Positions 1 through 11,504 of a stretch of 64,000 nt of DNA are shown in pieces. The notes under the pieces were generated by a model. It worked only from the letters and a program-made list of their open reading frames with translations. It was not told where the DNA came from and did no database searches. Positions within the stretch are counted from its first letter, which is position 1; each line of letters begins with the position of its first letter. The position numbers were made by a program, and so were the translations under genes. The stretch covers positions 90,874 to 154,873 of the forward strand of contig DF239765.1 in NCBI GenBank assembly GCA_000507305.1, given 5' to 3'. Source of the stretch: Breviolum minutum Mf 1.05b.01. Taxonomy: Eukaryota; Sar; Dinophyceae; Suessiales; Symbiodiniaceae.

Positions 1-540
1 GTGGTGGAATTCAATGTATCAATGATCCGGCCATCGTATCATTTAAATGATTTAAGTGTAGAGAAAAATCCCGTTTCAAAATACCAAAAAAATGTTCGGT
101 CTTTGCTGTTGGTTGGTGGCGGGATCACAACGTGAGTCGCTTTCTGCAATCATCCGACGGTATGCTGAAAGGAAACAGGTATTCCACTTCTTTACCCACA
201 GTAACCTAATCAGCGGTGTGACGCGCTTTGTATGATTCCACTATCAGTGCTTGTCACGGCTTGACAGTGATAGTTCAAGGCAGCCGGGCAAACACTGCTA
301 CACAAGTCTGGTTAATGGAGCAGCAACGAAAGGTGACCTGGCATTTGCTGCCACTCGGTTGGATATCAGGGCGTGATGTTCAGTGGTGTGTTCTATGCTT
401 TCAGGCTACATTCGCTTGGTCTAGCATACTTACTTACAACTTCCAAGAATCTCACAAGAATCTCAGTCACAACATGTTCCCTCAAGGTTTTTGAGGGTTG
501 CCATTTCCAGGAGCTTGAGAGTTCGGAATCGCATTTCTGC
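1..540. other. No gene recognised
   Basis: Short open frames exist on both strands, but none shows a family motif, coding-like composition or convincing splice borders. The stretch could be upstream sequence or intron of the PPR gene that follows. Confidence 0.4.
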
Positions 541-2893
541 TAAGGAGCGTTGGATGCAAAGAATGGAAGCTGAAACATGGCCGAAAGCCAGCTTCTGCAA
601 AGCCAATATATGTTATCCCCAAATGGACCTCCAGATGTTTCAACTTTTGCAGAACTTGTTGCTCCCTGAGGATGGCTATGCAGACGAGATGAGTTATGGC
701 TGCATGTTGAAGGCTTGCAGCTCAAGTGCAGCAGCAGAAAAGGCAGTGACTAAGCTGACATCATGATGGCATGGATAGGTTTTTAATTTTTTCGTAACTG
801 GGTGAGCCCAAGGCACATCTTTCTCGGTATCCAAGGAAGACTGGTTCCAGAAAATGTTGTCGCAGGGGCTTCGCCCAAATACAGTTGTGATGTGCAGTTC
901 CCTAGCTGCATATTGCATTGGCCAATTGTTCTCAAGGTTGCCAAGCGCATTGAGAGTCTAAGGTTTGCTGAATGCCTATGCAGAGGCATGTGACAAGGCG
1001 GGTGCAGAACGCTGGCTTCGAGATTGTCCTAAGAAGCCCGTCTGAATTGTGGTAGTTGAAGCCCGCTTTGTCATTATCAACAGCACTTTCTGCATTTTGG
1101 CTGACAATCAGGTTGGCAATACAACCAGATTTGCAATGCTATGGTGCTGTGATAAAGGCTTGTGCCAAGGCTTCTGATGCGTTTGCAGCAGAGTATTGGA
1201 CGAAGGAGCTGTTCCTAAGCTGGATGGATTGAATTCAGTTGAGTCGCCTGCTTCGTATATCTCGGGTGCAATAAGACTTGAGGTTGCATTCAAGGTCCAA
1301 AGCCAACACCACAGTCTTCAATAGTGTGATCAATGCGCTCCTCGGACTGGATGATGTAACAAATGGGGCGGGATTGATTGACAGTTGTTGTGGATGAGGT
1401 GCGCAAACGCTTCGCAGGCAGGGTAAAAGTTGCATGAAGTGGCAGCATGAAATGTGTCCTCTTGTTTTTTTCTTCCAAGTGCCATTGGGCCATGCAGGCC
1501 AGCAAAGCCAGCGAATGGTTTGAAACTATGGGAAAGTATCAAAGCATGCCAGATGCTGTCACTTTCAGTTCCTAGTCTGGTCTGATTCATGCAACCACCA
1601 AAACAATGCTTTTTCTTGTGGTAATTCTACAAGCTTCCCGAGGCATCACAGGCATTAAGCATGCAGCAGTTCAGAGCTGCTTGAGGTACTCTGATCAATG
1701 CAAGTGCCAAAGTGGGAGACTATATGCGCGTGAGACCCAGAATCAGAAACTGGCCACAGACAACTTCAAGGCATTGCCAAAGGTATATTGAGAGTTCAGA
1801 GATGTTCCTGATGTGAGGTGCAGAGCAGTGGGTGGACAAAATGGCCAGCTTCAATCTTAAAGCTGGCTTGATCGTATGCAACAGTGCCTTGACTCTGATG
1901 GAGAGGAAATGAGAAATGAGGAACCTTGGGTAATGCCAGCTTTTAGTTAGGCATTGAAAGGAATTTCTATTTCGGTTGGAGGCGTGATCAATGCCTGCGC
2001 ACAAGCGGGGGAGACGGAGAAAGCTGAGCATTGGTTGAAGAAAGCGAAGCTTGACGGCAAGGGAATTGCTTCTGAGCAGTTTTCTGTAATGGTTCAGCCG
2101 TTCATAGCACATGGAAACGCTGAGTCTTGAATTCAATGTGAGGCAGAAAATACACTTGGAGCCAGATGCAATGAGCTACAATGGAGTTTTGAATGCCTGC
2201 GCCATGACTGGGCAAATTTCTAGTCCCTTGGTTCAATTAGGGACAACCGTTTTTTCATCCTGGCAACCCTTCGCGCTTGGGGAGTTGGGCTGCAAGGAGC
2301 TGAAGCGTTGCTTGAAGAGATGCTTTCTTTTCATTTGGAGTCTCAGCAGCAATGATAGCAAAATCTGAGTCTTGACACCCAACCCTGTACTCCACCAGAT
2401 TCCAGGATCCATAATATGTTTTTTTTTCTCCCATGTATTGAATCCAATGCCTGTGCATCTGTCAGGATGACATTTACACATACAACAGAGCCTCGGATGT
2501 GCATTGGCCATGTAGGACTGCGCATGAGAGCCGTCAGCAAACAGCGCGACTTTCTTTATGCAAGGTTTGATCAATGTTTGCGCAGAGAACGGTGCGGTGG
2601 ACCGCGCAGAGCACTGGCTGCAGCAAATTCTGCAACGGAGACTAGAGCCAAACCAAGTCTCCTACAGCAGCAGCCAGACTGCAACAAGTGAACATATACA
2701 AGACCCTAGTTTTGTTTGAAGCTTGTCTCTTTATCCTTGTCTTCTGATGTTTGTGGTCATTCATGGCATTGTCATCACCTTTTCACTTTGGCTGGCTTCG
2801 CCCTAAAGATCAGGTGTGCTAAAAGCTTGTGCCCGCATGGGTGAAAGTGACAGAGCAGAAAGCTGGGCAGAGAGGATGTACGAGGCGAGCTGA
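541..2893 (+). CDS. PPR protein, multi-exon (partial reconstruction)
   Basis: Pentatricopeptide-repeat protein; such proteins bind organelle RNA in a sequence-specific way and act in chloroplast or mitochondrial RNA processing. At least ten PPR-type fragments follow each other on this strand in changing frames, as expected for short exons: about 541-585 (KERWMQRMEAE), 680-745 (DEMSYGCMLKACSSS), 838-885 (DWFQKMLSQGLRPNT), 962-1030 (NAYAEACDKAGAERWL), 1131-1220 (CYGAVIKACAKASD), 1290-1345 (TVFNSVINALLG), 1500-1570 (ASEWFETMGKY), 1690-1720 (LINASAKVGD), 1980-2115 (GVINACAQAGETEKAEHWL), 2150-2215 (PDAMSYNGVLNACAMTG), 2563-2670 (GLINVCAENGAVDRAEHWL) and 2812-2893 (GVLKACARMGESDRAESW). The repeated scheme, a ...N..I.ACA..G...AE.W. 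helix pair followed by ...P....Y., is the dinoflagellate PPR style. Start, stop and exact exon ends were not resolved. Pseudogene decay cannot be excluded, but the fragments themselves are not frameshifted inside. Confidence 0.7.
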
Positions 2894-3295
2894 TGATGGT
2901 TGTAATGAATACGCTCCAATCAATAGATGTTCCTAACGTTTAATTAGGATCTCTCGTGGCTCTTGACAGGCTGGCTTCCCATCCGAGGCCAGGTCCCTCA
3001 TTTTTCGATGTGGTCATCAGGTTGACATTTGACATGGTGGCGCCAGGACTTGCCAACCTTCCAATCCACCGCTGGGCATGCGAGGCTCCATTGTTAATGG
3101 GTGCTTGAAACTCAAGTGACTTTCGTTGCCTTCCAGGACTGGAAGCCCCTTGAGAAAGGCAAGGTGCTTGGTGCTGACGTCTCTATACTCTTCGGGTATA
3201 TGACCATCCTAAGGGATTGCAGATGAGCAGGTTTTAATTAATAGTGCCTTTCTCAATGATTCCATGATGTTCACCTTCTCATTCTGACAGTTCAG

Positions 3296-3545
3296 GCTTT
3301 GTACCGATTCCGTTGTTCTGGACCTCCAGAGCTCGTGGAAATCTTGGAAATGGCGCTGGAGTCACAGTGGCTTCATGGTTACCCCAGGTCGGCGCCTCGG
3401 TGAGGCCGGCCAGTCCCAAGATTACCGGATTACCGTTACACCCTTCGTTTCGTCAGGGTGCCACCTGGAGAGCCGCAGCTCACTCATGGAACTTACAAGC
3501 ACCTGGACTTGGAAAAAAAGCCAGATGGAAGATGCACAAATTGTA
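3296..3545 (+). CDS. Two candidate exons, unrecognised protein
   Basis: After an acceptor-like TTCAG at 3291-3295 the frame reads ALYRFRCSGPPELVEILEM and continues with acidic and hydrophobic residues. A second open stretch at about 3428-3545 contains YRYTLRFVRVPPGEPQLTHG. Both have protein-like composition, but I recognise no family. They could be the last exons of the PPR gene or belong to a separate small gene. The approximately 400 bases before this (2894-3295) hold nothing I can support. Confidence 0.3.
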
Positions 3546-3599
3546 GAATGTTGACCTGGAATTGCCATGGAGCTCTGTGGCTCTCAGGTACTTGTCAGG

Positions 3600-4209
3600 T
3601 ATGCAACCGTTGACGGCTTTCGCCTAAGTTCTTTTTGGTTGCCTTCAGATTGCAGAAACTTCCAAATTTTAAGTGAGGCATATTGAACCTTGGTTGAGGT
3701 GAGGCAGATGTTAAATTTGGTTCCTGGAGCTCAAACAGTTCTGGATCCGTTTTGTGGGTCAGGCCCCCCCTTAGCTTGGGAGATGGTCACGTGAGGGTTA
3801 GCGAAAGAAAGGTTTGCAGGTCTGTCGTTAAGAGGTCAAAGAGCTGATTCGTCGGTTGCCAGGTGCTGTCATGATAGAAGCACTGGCCCGGGCCACTTGC
3901 TTGCAGATGATTTGCACTGCTTTTGTGTCACACAAGCTCTTGATTTCAAATGAGAAAGGGATATTGATTACCAAGTGTAGCTTCACTGCATTTTGCTCTA
4001 ACCGAGGGTAAGCAAGCAATCGGATGTGATGCTTTTCCGAGACTTGGCTTCATTGGTAGCAGCCAGCACCAAATGAGCCTGACAGCAATAGTGGGACTGA
4101 CCTGGGACGGACGAGAAGTTTGAGGTTGGCGATATTTGTTTCGTATCACCACTGTGGCTTGATCGCATTTTCGGTGGGGAGACTACCTCCAGATAGTTCC
4201 GGCTGAGCC
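3600..4209. other. No gene recognised
   Basis: Opposite-strand open frames (around 3828-4237) overlap each other in different phases and show no motif. Probably intron or spacer. Confidence 0.35.
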
Positions 4210-4289
4210 GAGGTGATGCTGGGAAGCCTGACCTCAAAAAGATGCAAGCACAAGTCTCAGGGTTTGGATTGCGACTTGGGGATGTGTGG

Positions 4290-4515
4290 CTTATGTTGTC
4301 TTATGGCGTTTAATGCCCACCGCAAGGCTTTGGCACTTCAGGCAGCTATGCCAGCGAATGGGAAGCCAAAGGACACTGCCTTTGCATTGGTGGGAATTAA
4401 GGAAAGCTGAGTGTAGGTGTAACACCTAAGGCACTAGTCCGAGCAAATGAGATGTTTGAGATGATCAAACATGTCTCAGAACTGGCACCAAATTCGACAA
4501 AGTGTAGATGCTCTA
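4290..4515 (+). CDS. Two candidate exons, unrecognised protein
   Basis: Frame at 4300-4408 reads AFNAHRKALALQAAMP and then NGKPKDTAFALVG. A second segment after a GGTGTAACACC context (about 4417-4512) reads ALVRANEMFEMIKHVSELA. Both look like amphipathic helical protein. They lie between the PPR gene and the methyltransferase and may be N-terminal exons of the latter. No family assigned. Confidence 0.3.
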
Positions 4516-4930
4516 CCCAACTCTGTGGAGAAGCACGCCCTTTGGTTTGCCTTGGTGGTAGGCGAGGAGAGATGGCTATACGGTTATACGGATGCCGTAG
4601 GATGTGACACCCAATCCATTGCACTGGGCCATAGGCTTGAACATCGCGATGCAAGGAGGAAATGCTGGGCACTCAAACCTGCGACTTTTGCTTACCAAAT
4701 TCTACTATGCAACCCCCGGCAGTGAGGCCCTGGATGGAGCCAACGCTCGGTCCTACTTTGTTTCTGCCGTGCAGAGGTATTGTTCCAGAGTAGAAGATCT
4801 CAGGCAGAGCCTCGGTCGCGTTTTTCCTGCGTGTTACGCAATGCAAGAGTTAACTTTGGCTTTACCAAGACTCTGGATTTTGGCGAGTTGCATGTTGCAC
4901 TCAGGATGATGCCAGCACCTTTTCAGCGCT

Positions 4931-6630
4931 ATGACAGAGTTGCTTTCTATAGGAAGATTTTGGGGCAATGCGCGTTGCTTTACCAAGGATGACGCGCCAC
5001 GACCTGGTTTTCACAATTGTGATATCCGCGACCTTCAATTGACGAGTTCGGTAGATGCCATCCTTACTTCCCCGCCACTAGCCGCAAATCTCATGAGATC
5101 TTGCCATGGATTACTGTATGTCACAGGGCAGGCAGGATAGAATCACATGAACAGGCGCACCTGGCAAGAAGTTACATAGCAGTAGAGAGAGAGAGAGAGA
5201 GAGAGGGGTCCTGAGTTGTTCTGGAGATTTGCCTGGAGAATCGCGTCAGCTACCAACAGTTTGTTCATCCTTCGGAAGTTTTTTTTCATTTGAGGCCTTA
5301 CCCTGGAGACTCTTGGCAGAAGAAACGAGCCCATGGAATTCCTTTGAGTTTGAGATATGCATTTAATGATCTCGTTTCTCCCATGGTTTTCCCACATTTT
5401 TCTTAGGTCTACAATTACCTACCGCAGAACTCCAATGAACAGCTGAGCGACATTGAGGCGGGGCTTTTGCTAGTTGCCAAGGCTGGATTTCTTTTGATGG
5501 GACACATCCTGGTTGCTAAGGCTGCAGCTCTGAGAGATTTTGGCTCCATGGCTGATGTCCAAGGATTTGCTGCAGCTTCTCATTTGGGAGCACAGGACCT
5601 GGGCAGAAAGATGGCATGATGTATAACAGATGAATGATGGTTGGCGTATGATTGGTTTTGCAAGAGTGTTGAGCTTTGAGTTTCATGGAAGCTATGAATA
5701 CTTTTGAGCAGCATCCTGTGATTTCAAGGGAGTTTCCCATCGCCAGCCTTTGCTGAGTCCAATGATGTTCAGGAGATTGGTGCACGACGTTCGTGGGCAA
5801 GTTGCTCAATGAGAGATTTTGCCCGACAATGGCAGCTGCAGCAGGCCAGATGTCTCGTGGCATCAAGCCAAGGATCTTTGTATGACAGGTGTAGCATCAA
5901 AAGGCGCATTGTCAAAGGATGTCAAAGGTAGATGATTCAAGGAATTTGCCATTCGAAGAGAGACACAAACCAGATTCATTGTTAGACTGCTATCATATGT
6001 TTGCTGATAGTCGCGTTTTGCACCGAGAATCTTTGAACGATGTGCCAGGAGCAATGGTTGAGAGTCACACATGCATGCTTGAAGACAGGTGGTGTGCTCA
6101 GTGGAACTGTTTAGATTTGTTTGGCACGATGCCTTGCAGAATTTTTTGCTGCGAAGGTGGCAGTGCTACTCTCATGATTGGTGACGGCGATTCTGCCGTG
6201 GAGAATGGCTGCTTGTCACTATACTTCTGACACGTTTGCGGCACTTACAAATCCCATCGCCTTTGCATGGATGTCTTTGACCTCTAGGTTTTGATAATTT
6301 GGCATCGACTATTGCTGCTGCAGAAGCCGTGGGATTTGAGACTGTTGCCTGGGCAACCATCGAGTCCTGTGCGGATGAAGCCCACAGGAGATGGCAAAAC
6401 ACATTCGGAAAAGTTTTCAAACATGTCTTATTGTATGCCCCTGGTTTATATTTGCTTGGGTAAGACAGGGGTATTGCATGGTTCAATATTCAAGTCTTGC
6501 ACGTAGCACCCTTGTGAGGACAAAGGGCATGCAAAGAACGGAGCACATGTTGCATCTGCTGAAAAAAGTCGAGTTATCCGTCAAATCCCATCGGGCATAC
6601 CGAGCCTCACACCGATTTGCAGGCCCATGA
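4931..6630 (+). CDS. SAM-dependent methyltransferase, (N/S)PP-type
   Basis: Class I methyltransferase, similar in motif order to the TRM11-like and site-specific DNA/RNA amino-methyltransferases, so a base-modifying enzyme is likely; the substrate is unknown. An exon ending at 5083 has VDAILTSPPLA, the catalytic (D/N/S)PP(Y/W) loop with Leu in the fourth place. A GC donor at 5084 and acceptor AG at 5405-5406 join it to VYNYLPQNSNEQLSDIE (5407-5457), the usual continuation of that loop. About 5810-5875 encodes DFARQWQLQQARCLVASS. The exon ending at 6210 has GGSATLMIGDGDSAVENG; a GC donor (6211) and an acceptor ending at 6287 join it to FDNLASTIAAAEAVGFETVA (6288-6412). A GT donor at 6413 joins in phase 0 to 6526-6630, GMQRTEHMLHLLKK, with stop at 6628-6630. 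The order DNA-methylase loop, GG..LMIGDG, then (K/R).(E)H(M)L is typical of this family. The N-terminal exons and the middle ones near 5.5-5.8 kb remain unclear. Confidence 0.72.
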
Positions 6631-8005
6631 GCAAATCAATCCCACAGTTGCTGGTTTTTTGTTACGAGAGGTACACTTGCCTCTCCTACATCGACTCCCG
6701 ACATGTCACAGAAGAGCCGCTTGTCCTTGGTTTGGTGGGTTTTGTAGGGACCTGGAGTTGCAAATCTATTGGCAAATGAGGTCTGAAGTCTACTCCCTGG
6801 GTATCGTGTTGCTGGGTTCTCAGCGTTTCGCAGATCTTTCAGCATCTCAACTGTGAGCTTGGCATGGCTCGTATCTGACAGAGCCGCAGGCTGGAACTCT
6901 TGGTCAACATACCACCTGCTTTGGCATCAAATCAGGGTGATATGGTAGGTGCCTTACTGCCTGGACCATGCTGCTTGTTAATGATCCACAATGTCTAAAA
7001 ACACTTCAAACATCGGGCAGATATGGCAAGAAGGCCAAAATACTGAGGTTTTCCCCCTATTGGAGGCTGTCCAACCCTATGTTGAGGGCGCGCATGGTCG
7101 TCTCATGCAGTGCCATGATCTTAGTGTAGGTGGCATTTGCTTTCGTTCTCCCCTTTTCCAACCAATACCTTGGGATCTTCTCATGTAATTTGTATCAGGT
7201 TTGGACCTTGGAGTCAGCCTCTCATGCTTATGCCTACGAATGGCTTTTGTCAAGCGTATGAGTACGATGTGTGGGAGGTTTGATTTAGGCTTCGCCCAGA
7301 GGGGGTTTCATTGAGGCCTTTTGGCCACAGCAAGTGGCGGAGGAATTTGGAGACTTAGAGCCCTGGCCGAATGCAGAGGGCGAGATAGGATGATCCTTAT
7401 GATCTTCATGCTTGTTTTGGGAGTCCCACGCTGTGTTGTGGCCAATGTCACTTTTCAGGCCTTGGGTTGCAAGGACCTCAGGTGGTAGCAGCAGCTGGTA
7501 CCATGGAAAGGGTTCAGTGAGAGAGGGATAAATTTGCAAACCGAGGCCTGGATCCAAAAACAAAGCGTCGTCCCAGCTTTGTCAGCGCACCGGCCTCACA
7601 TCTTCAGAGGTTTGGCGCCACCACCGAAACCATCCCCGTGCCGTAGGTGGTGCGATCCTTGCAACGGCTGACATCGCTGAATCCACGGAATCCTAGGAGG
7701 TCACTTGAGGGTTTCAATCATGGGGGATGGAACTGAGGTTCATGTTCAGTGATCAGTGATGACAAGTCTTTTGCAGGTCCATGGTGAAAATAGAAGTGTC
7801 TTGGGATGCATGAAGCATTCTCCAAGCAGTTCTGTCCATTTTAATGACTGTATTCTGGGTGGGCGATATGCAAGCTATCGCGGCCTAGTGCAATTGTCCA
7901 AGGATCCCAATATGCTTGGTGCGAGCAGCCCGCGAAGCTGTCATGCTTTTTTTTTGGTGCAGTATCACTGCGAAACACTTTGCATTGCTGGGCTGCACCT
8001 TACGT

Positions 8006-8262
8006 AGGGTTATGTTTGCGCTAGGTCGGATGGTGGCACAGCTGGCTCACCGGAAGGTGATACGCAAGCTGGTGGCTTTGGTGGGACACTCATCACGCTA
8101 CATGCAATAGCAGCATACCGCGCATGCATTGAACTGAGGCTGGCCTGGCTGGTGGCGATGAACACCTTTGGTTGTTTAATGAAGACGCGGAATTCGTATT
8201 TAGATGAAGAGATGCAAGATCCGAGATCCTTCATCCAACAAATTCAATGTCCAGAGTATTGA
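8006..8262 (+). CDS. Open frame without ATG, candidate exon
   Basis: A frame of about 85 codons without an internal start at its 5' end runs from after a TAG to TGA at 8260-8262. It contains SDGGTAGSPEGDTQAGGF, then a hydrophobic, Arg/Leu-rich part and DEEMQDPRSFIQQIQ. Composition is protein-like, but no family is recognised. It could be an exon with a donor before the stop. Confidence 0.25.
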
Positions 8263-8329
8263 CTGAATCAGTTTGTAAAATGTGCGATCTGCCTTGACAA
8301 TGCCCTTCTTTCAGCAGTCTTCGTGTCAC

Positions 8330-8344
8330 GGGGGGGGGGGGGGG
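8330..8344 (+). repeat. Homopolymer of 15 G
   Basis: Fifteen consecutive G, followed by CAGGGCGG. The longest G run in the window; it may form stacked G structures or be a sequencing-sensitive site. Confidence 0.9.
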
Positions 8345-9092
8345 CAGGGCGGACCTTTAATTGCTGCATTTTTTCAAGATGTTTCAGCTGTTATAGCTGC
8401 TCAAGACATATGGGCAAAAACGATCAAAGCAACATCGACAAGAACAGAAAGACTGTACACTGTCTGTACAATTGATGCACAATTGATTTAATTAAGTCAC
8501 GTCTACGACGGATTTGGCACCAATCAAGTCAGAAGTGTTTGGCACCTGCTTTCATTCGTAGTCCAGAAAGCAGGATCATTGCAGATTACACAGCCGCATG
8601 TGCTGCCAGATTGCATGGATCGAGTCGCAAAAGATGCCAAATCCGATTTCAAACACACACTGCAGAAGGCCAGCTTTAGCATATGGATTGCGTTTACTTT
8701 TCATAGCACTGTTTTGACACTTGAGTTGCTGAACAAGTTGGTTGTCTCAGGCGGTCAAAACTGCAAAGGCGCTGCCTGGAGCATACTGAATCAGATGAAA
8801 ACACTTGGGTTTCAGTAGCCACTGACGTTTGATCAATGGATGCACCTTTTTCTGCCAGGAGCAGGGCTATTTCGAGCCGATTTGCACACAGCGCCATTTA
8901 TCCGTCAGGCATTACACCTTCGATGTTTTCAAGCAACTCAGTTCCAACAAATTGTCTTGAAAATGGATTGCATGTGGAAGCCAGACTCGTTTCTGGACAA
9001 GGAATCCATTCATCTGAGGTACTGTGGGGACATCGTCCACGTACTTGCGTTGCTTAGCTTGAATTTCGAGTCGAAATTTTTCAGTCTGGACC

Positions 9093-10518
9093 ATGGGTCA
9101 GGCATTATACCAACCTGCATCCGCAATCAGGTTGGTATTGTGCCTCGCTGTCATCCTCCGCGACAATGGGACCGGAGGAATCTCATTCAAAACCCATATC
9201 CTCTACTTCATCGTTTTTACCGCACGATTTTCCAATGTCTTGTTCTGCCTGGAGCTCAGGATGATTTTGGAAGAAATGCCAATGACCTGCCATGCCATAG
9301 TCCATGAATATGCGTGATGCGTGCACCATTGAAAGTCTAAAGATGATCACTGGTAGCTCCACTTTTGCACGGAATTTGTCAGGCGATCAGTCCATCTACC
9401 TGGTAATCTACAAGGCATGGCCTTGTTTGCTTTCTTTCGCTTTCCCTTAGAATCCACAATTCCTGAAGAGGTGCTACTCTGGAGTGCTACTTTGAAAATC
9501 GTCCTGTTGCTGTACATATTCGGTGCCAGCAAAGGGCCTTGTTGCACCATTTAACCAACGAAATTCATGAGCAAATGTTTGAAGCTTCAATGACTACATG
9601 CCATGCATTGCCATGCCATCTTTGCGCCGAGGCATTGATGAGAAGGACACAGTGTCCCTGGCAGCAGTTCCTTGGCAGCAGTCTAGAAGCTGAGCTGCGA
9701 CATTTTCAACTCCAGCAGTTGGCTTTTTTTACTCCCAGGCGCTTTTCATGATCATCGTCATGACATTGGTTTTTGGAGTCTATTCTCTGGAAGATCATGG
9801 CCTCTTCGTTGAAATCCTGTGGATTTTTTCCACCTATTTGGAAAGCATTTCCATGTTGCCTCAGCAACCAGGCCCAAAAAATGTCTTGTATCAAAGCTGG
9901 AGACCAGTTGTTCAAAGACGACATGGCTTGGTGTTGATGTCGAATCATTGATGACTCATTTGGTTTTTTCTTTGAGGTATATCTACTGCTACAGGCGCTT
10001 TTTGTCATAGAGTGCAGAAAGTGCAAGAGGTGTTTTGTATCGTGCATCATTTATCACTTATCGCCTGTTACAAAAACCCACGGAGCCACCCAGGGACGTA
10101 GACAACAAATGTCCGTTGGTTTCTGCCTATGTCTTCGCAATGGGTGGCTACCAGATGGTCTTTGGAGTCAGTTGGGCGCACCATTTCTTCTTCAGACCCT
10201 ATGAGCTGGATGTGAGCAGCATGATTTCGGGTTTTCTTGGAATTGTCTAGTTCTCAGATTAGCAGAGTCAGCAGTGCCACGAACCCTTGGGCTTCTCTGG
10301 CACGCATGTTTTATGCTTTTAGCCTTGGACTCTCAATACGACAGAGACTACATAACAGATGATCGAGATGTTCTTTGGTGTCTTTTACCGTCATGTTGGG
10401 TTTCAGAGTTTCAGACACGGAAGTTCCTTCAAGCTGCCTGAGTCTTGCAGAGGTCTTCTTTTGTGACTACCTGACGTTCAGGGTGATGGGAGTCTCCATG
10501 CTGGCCCCTTGCTTGTAG
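9093..10518 (+). CDS. ERD2: KDEL receptor (ERD2-like), multi-exon
   Basis: ER-lumen protein-retention receptor, a seven-helix Golgi/ER membrane protein that retrieves HDEL/KDEL proteins. Fragments follow the ERD2 order. About 9159-9240: GGISFKTHILYFIVFTARFS, matching the helix 1-2 region (G-I-S-x-K-x-x-x-L...VFTAR). About 9460-9540: WSATLKIVLLLYIFGAS (helix 3). About 9640-9680: EKDTVSLAAVP, matching the D-T-x-R...VP loop. About 9775-9855: VEILWIFSTYLESISMLPQ, matching EILW.FS.YLE..A.LPQ almost exactly. About 10080-10247: PLVSAYVFAMGGYQMVFGV then WAHHFFFRPYELDVSSMISG, matching the T..Y.FALG.YR..Y..NW..R region. About 10455-10518: VFFCDYLTFRVMG and stop TAG 10516-10518, matching the final D-F/Y helix. 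Start ATG at 9093 is the simplest choice but is unproven; exon borders were only partly resolved. The usual YR and NWIWRY residues are changed, so this is a divergent paralogue. Confidence 0.8.
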
Positions 10519-10907
10519 AACACTATAATCTAAATTGGTCATGATCATTGAAAGAGTCAGAACAACCAGAAGAAACATGCTGAGAGATGATCTGTAGCCA
10601 TATATTCACATCATCATTTTCTAGTGCCATAATATGACCATGTTTTTTTTCTAAGGTACAAGTTTGCATTTCAGTGGATGACACCATTAAGGAAGCAGAG
10701 GCTGGGTTCTGTGAGATTTGCATTTGATCTTTGTTGGTTTCTCTTGTCCTGCACCAGGAGGCTGCATGGAGTTTGATTGCAGGACATGGAAATCCAGGCC
10801 AGTGAAAACAAACAGATGAACTATCTTTGAATTATCAGTGGAGATGTCCACGGGAAGGTCTCTTGAACGAAGCTGGGTGTGAACTCTTCCTTCTGAATGT
10901 CTCTCAG

Positions 10908-11492
10908 GCATTCGAGAAGAGGTCGTGCCTCCAGATGTGGTCGGTCGGACGGAAGAGATTGAGATGGCGTCCGGGGTTGTTGAGTATCGCAGTCGCACAT
11001 GAAAAAAGTGATGTGTTTGATGCACGACGTGCTGCTGATGCGGCGTGCGCTGTTTTCACACAGTTGTCCTTTCCGTTCTTCCACCCGCGTGTTTTTCTTT
11101 ACGCTGAAAAGGAGGGCTTCAGATGGCTTTCACTTAGATTTGACAATCTCAATCTGCAATCGGGGCGTTTGGCCTCGTTTCACGAGTTGCCATGCCTCAT
11201 TAGCGCTTGGTTGGTCAACATACCTGTACCCCGCATGCCTTTCAGGTAACCTTGCAAATCTCACCTGTGTGTTCAAGACACACAGCATCAACCTTTTTTG
11301 TTTGCATTTTCAGGGCCAACTTTTGAAAAGTATGACTTAATAGCCTACAATCTCCCTTCAACACGCAGAACAAAATCCAGTCTTCTTGAAGAATTGCAGG
11401 CTGTATTGCCTGCAGGTGGTTTGTATTCGGGTCCTCATGCATTCTCCACAATTCAACGAACAACAGAGACTTGTTTCAAGCGAAACCCTTGA
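10908..11492 (+). CDS. Unrecognised gene, three candidate exons
   Basis: After acceptor AG (10906-10907) the frame reads IREEVVPPDVVGRTEEIEMA and continues to about 11000. About 11016-11070 reads SDVFDARRAADAACAVF. About 11312-11400 reads TFEKYDLIAYNLPSTRRTKS, then LLEELQAVLPAGG. Composition is coding-like and phases can be joined, but I know no family. If translation ran on to the stop at 11490-11492, only 12 bases would separate it from the next start codon; a GT donor after CCTGCAG near 11411 is therefore more likely. Confidence 0.4.
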
Positions 11493-11504
11493 GCCACCAG
11501 AGCC

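Larger units (their letters stand above)
6631..9092. other. Region of unresolved exon-like fragments
   Basis: No complete gene was found. At about 6778-6820 (+) the text RSEVYSLGIVLL resembles protein-kinase subdomain IX (DVYSxGIVLLE), but no HRD or DFG motif was found nearby. At 7423-7480 (+) a fragment ANVTFQALGCKDLR and at about 7605-7690 (+) AVGGAILATADIAES look protein-like. On the - strand near 8897-8800, NRLEIALLLAEKGASID resembles one ankyrin repeat. None is supported well enough to call a gene. Confidence 0.3.

Noticed and set aside
2233-2574. 113-codon - frame over the PPR gene
   Set aside because: Antisense to the PPR exons and rich in overlapping alternatives in the other - frames.
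6772-6824. Protein kinase gene
   Set aside because: Only one subdomain-like string was found; no ATP loop, HRD or DFG motif within several kb on either strand.
8277-8330. RING finger (KCAICLDN)
   Set aside because: Only the first Cys pair is present; no further Cys/His spacing follows, because a G run and a new frame come next.
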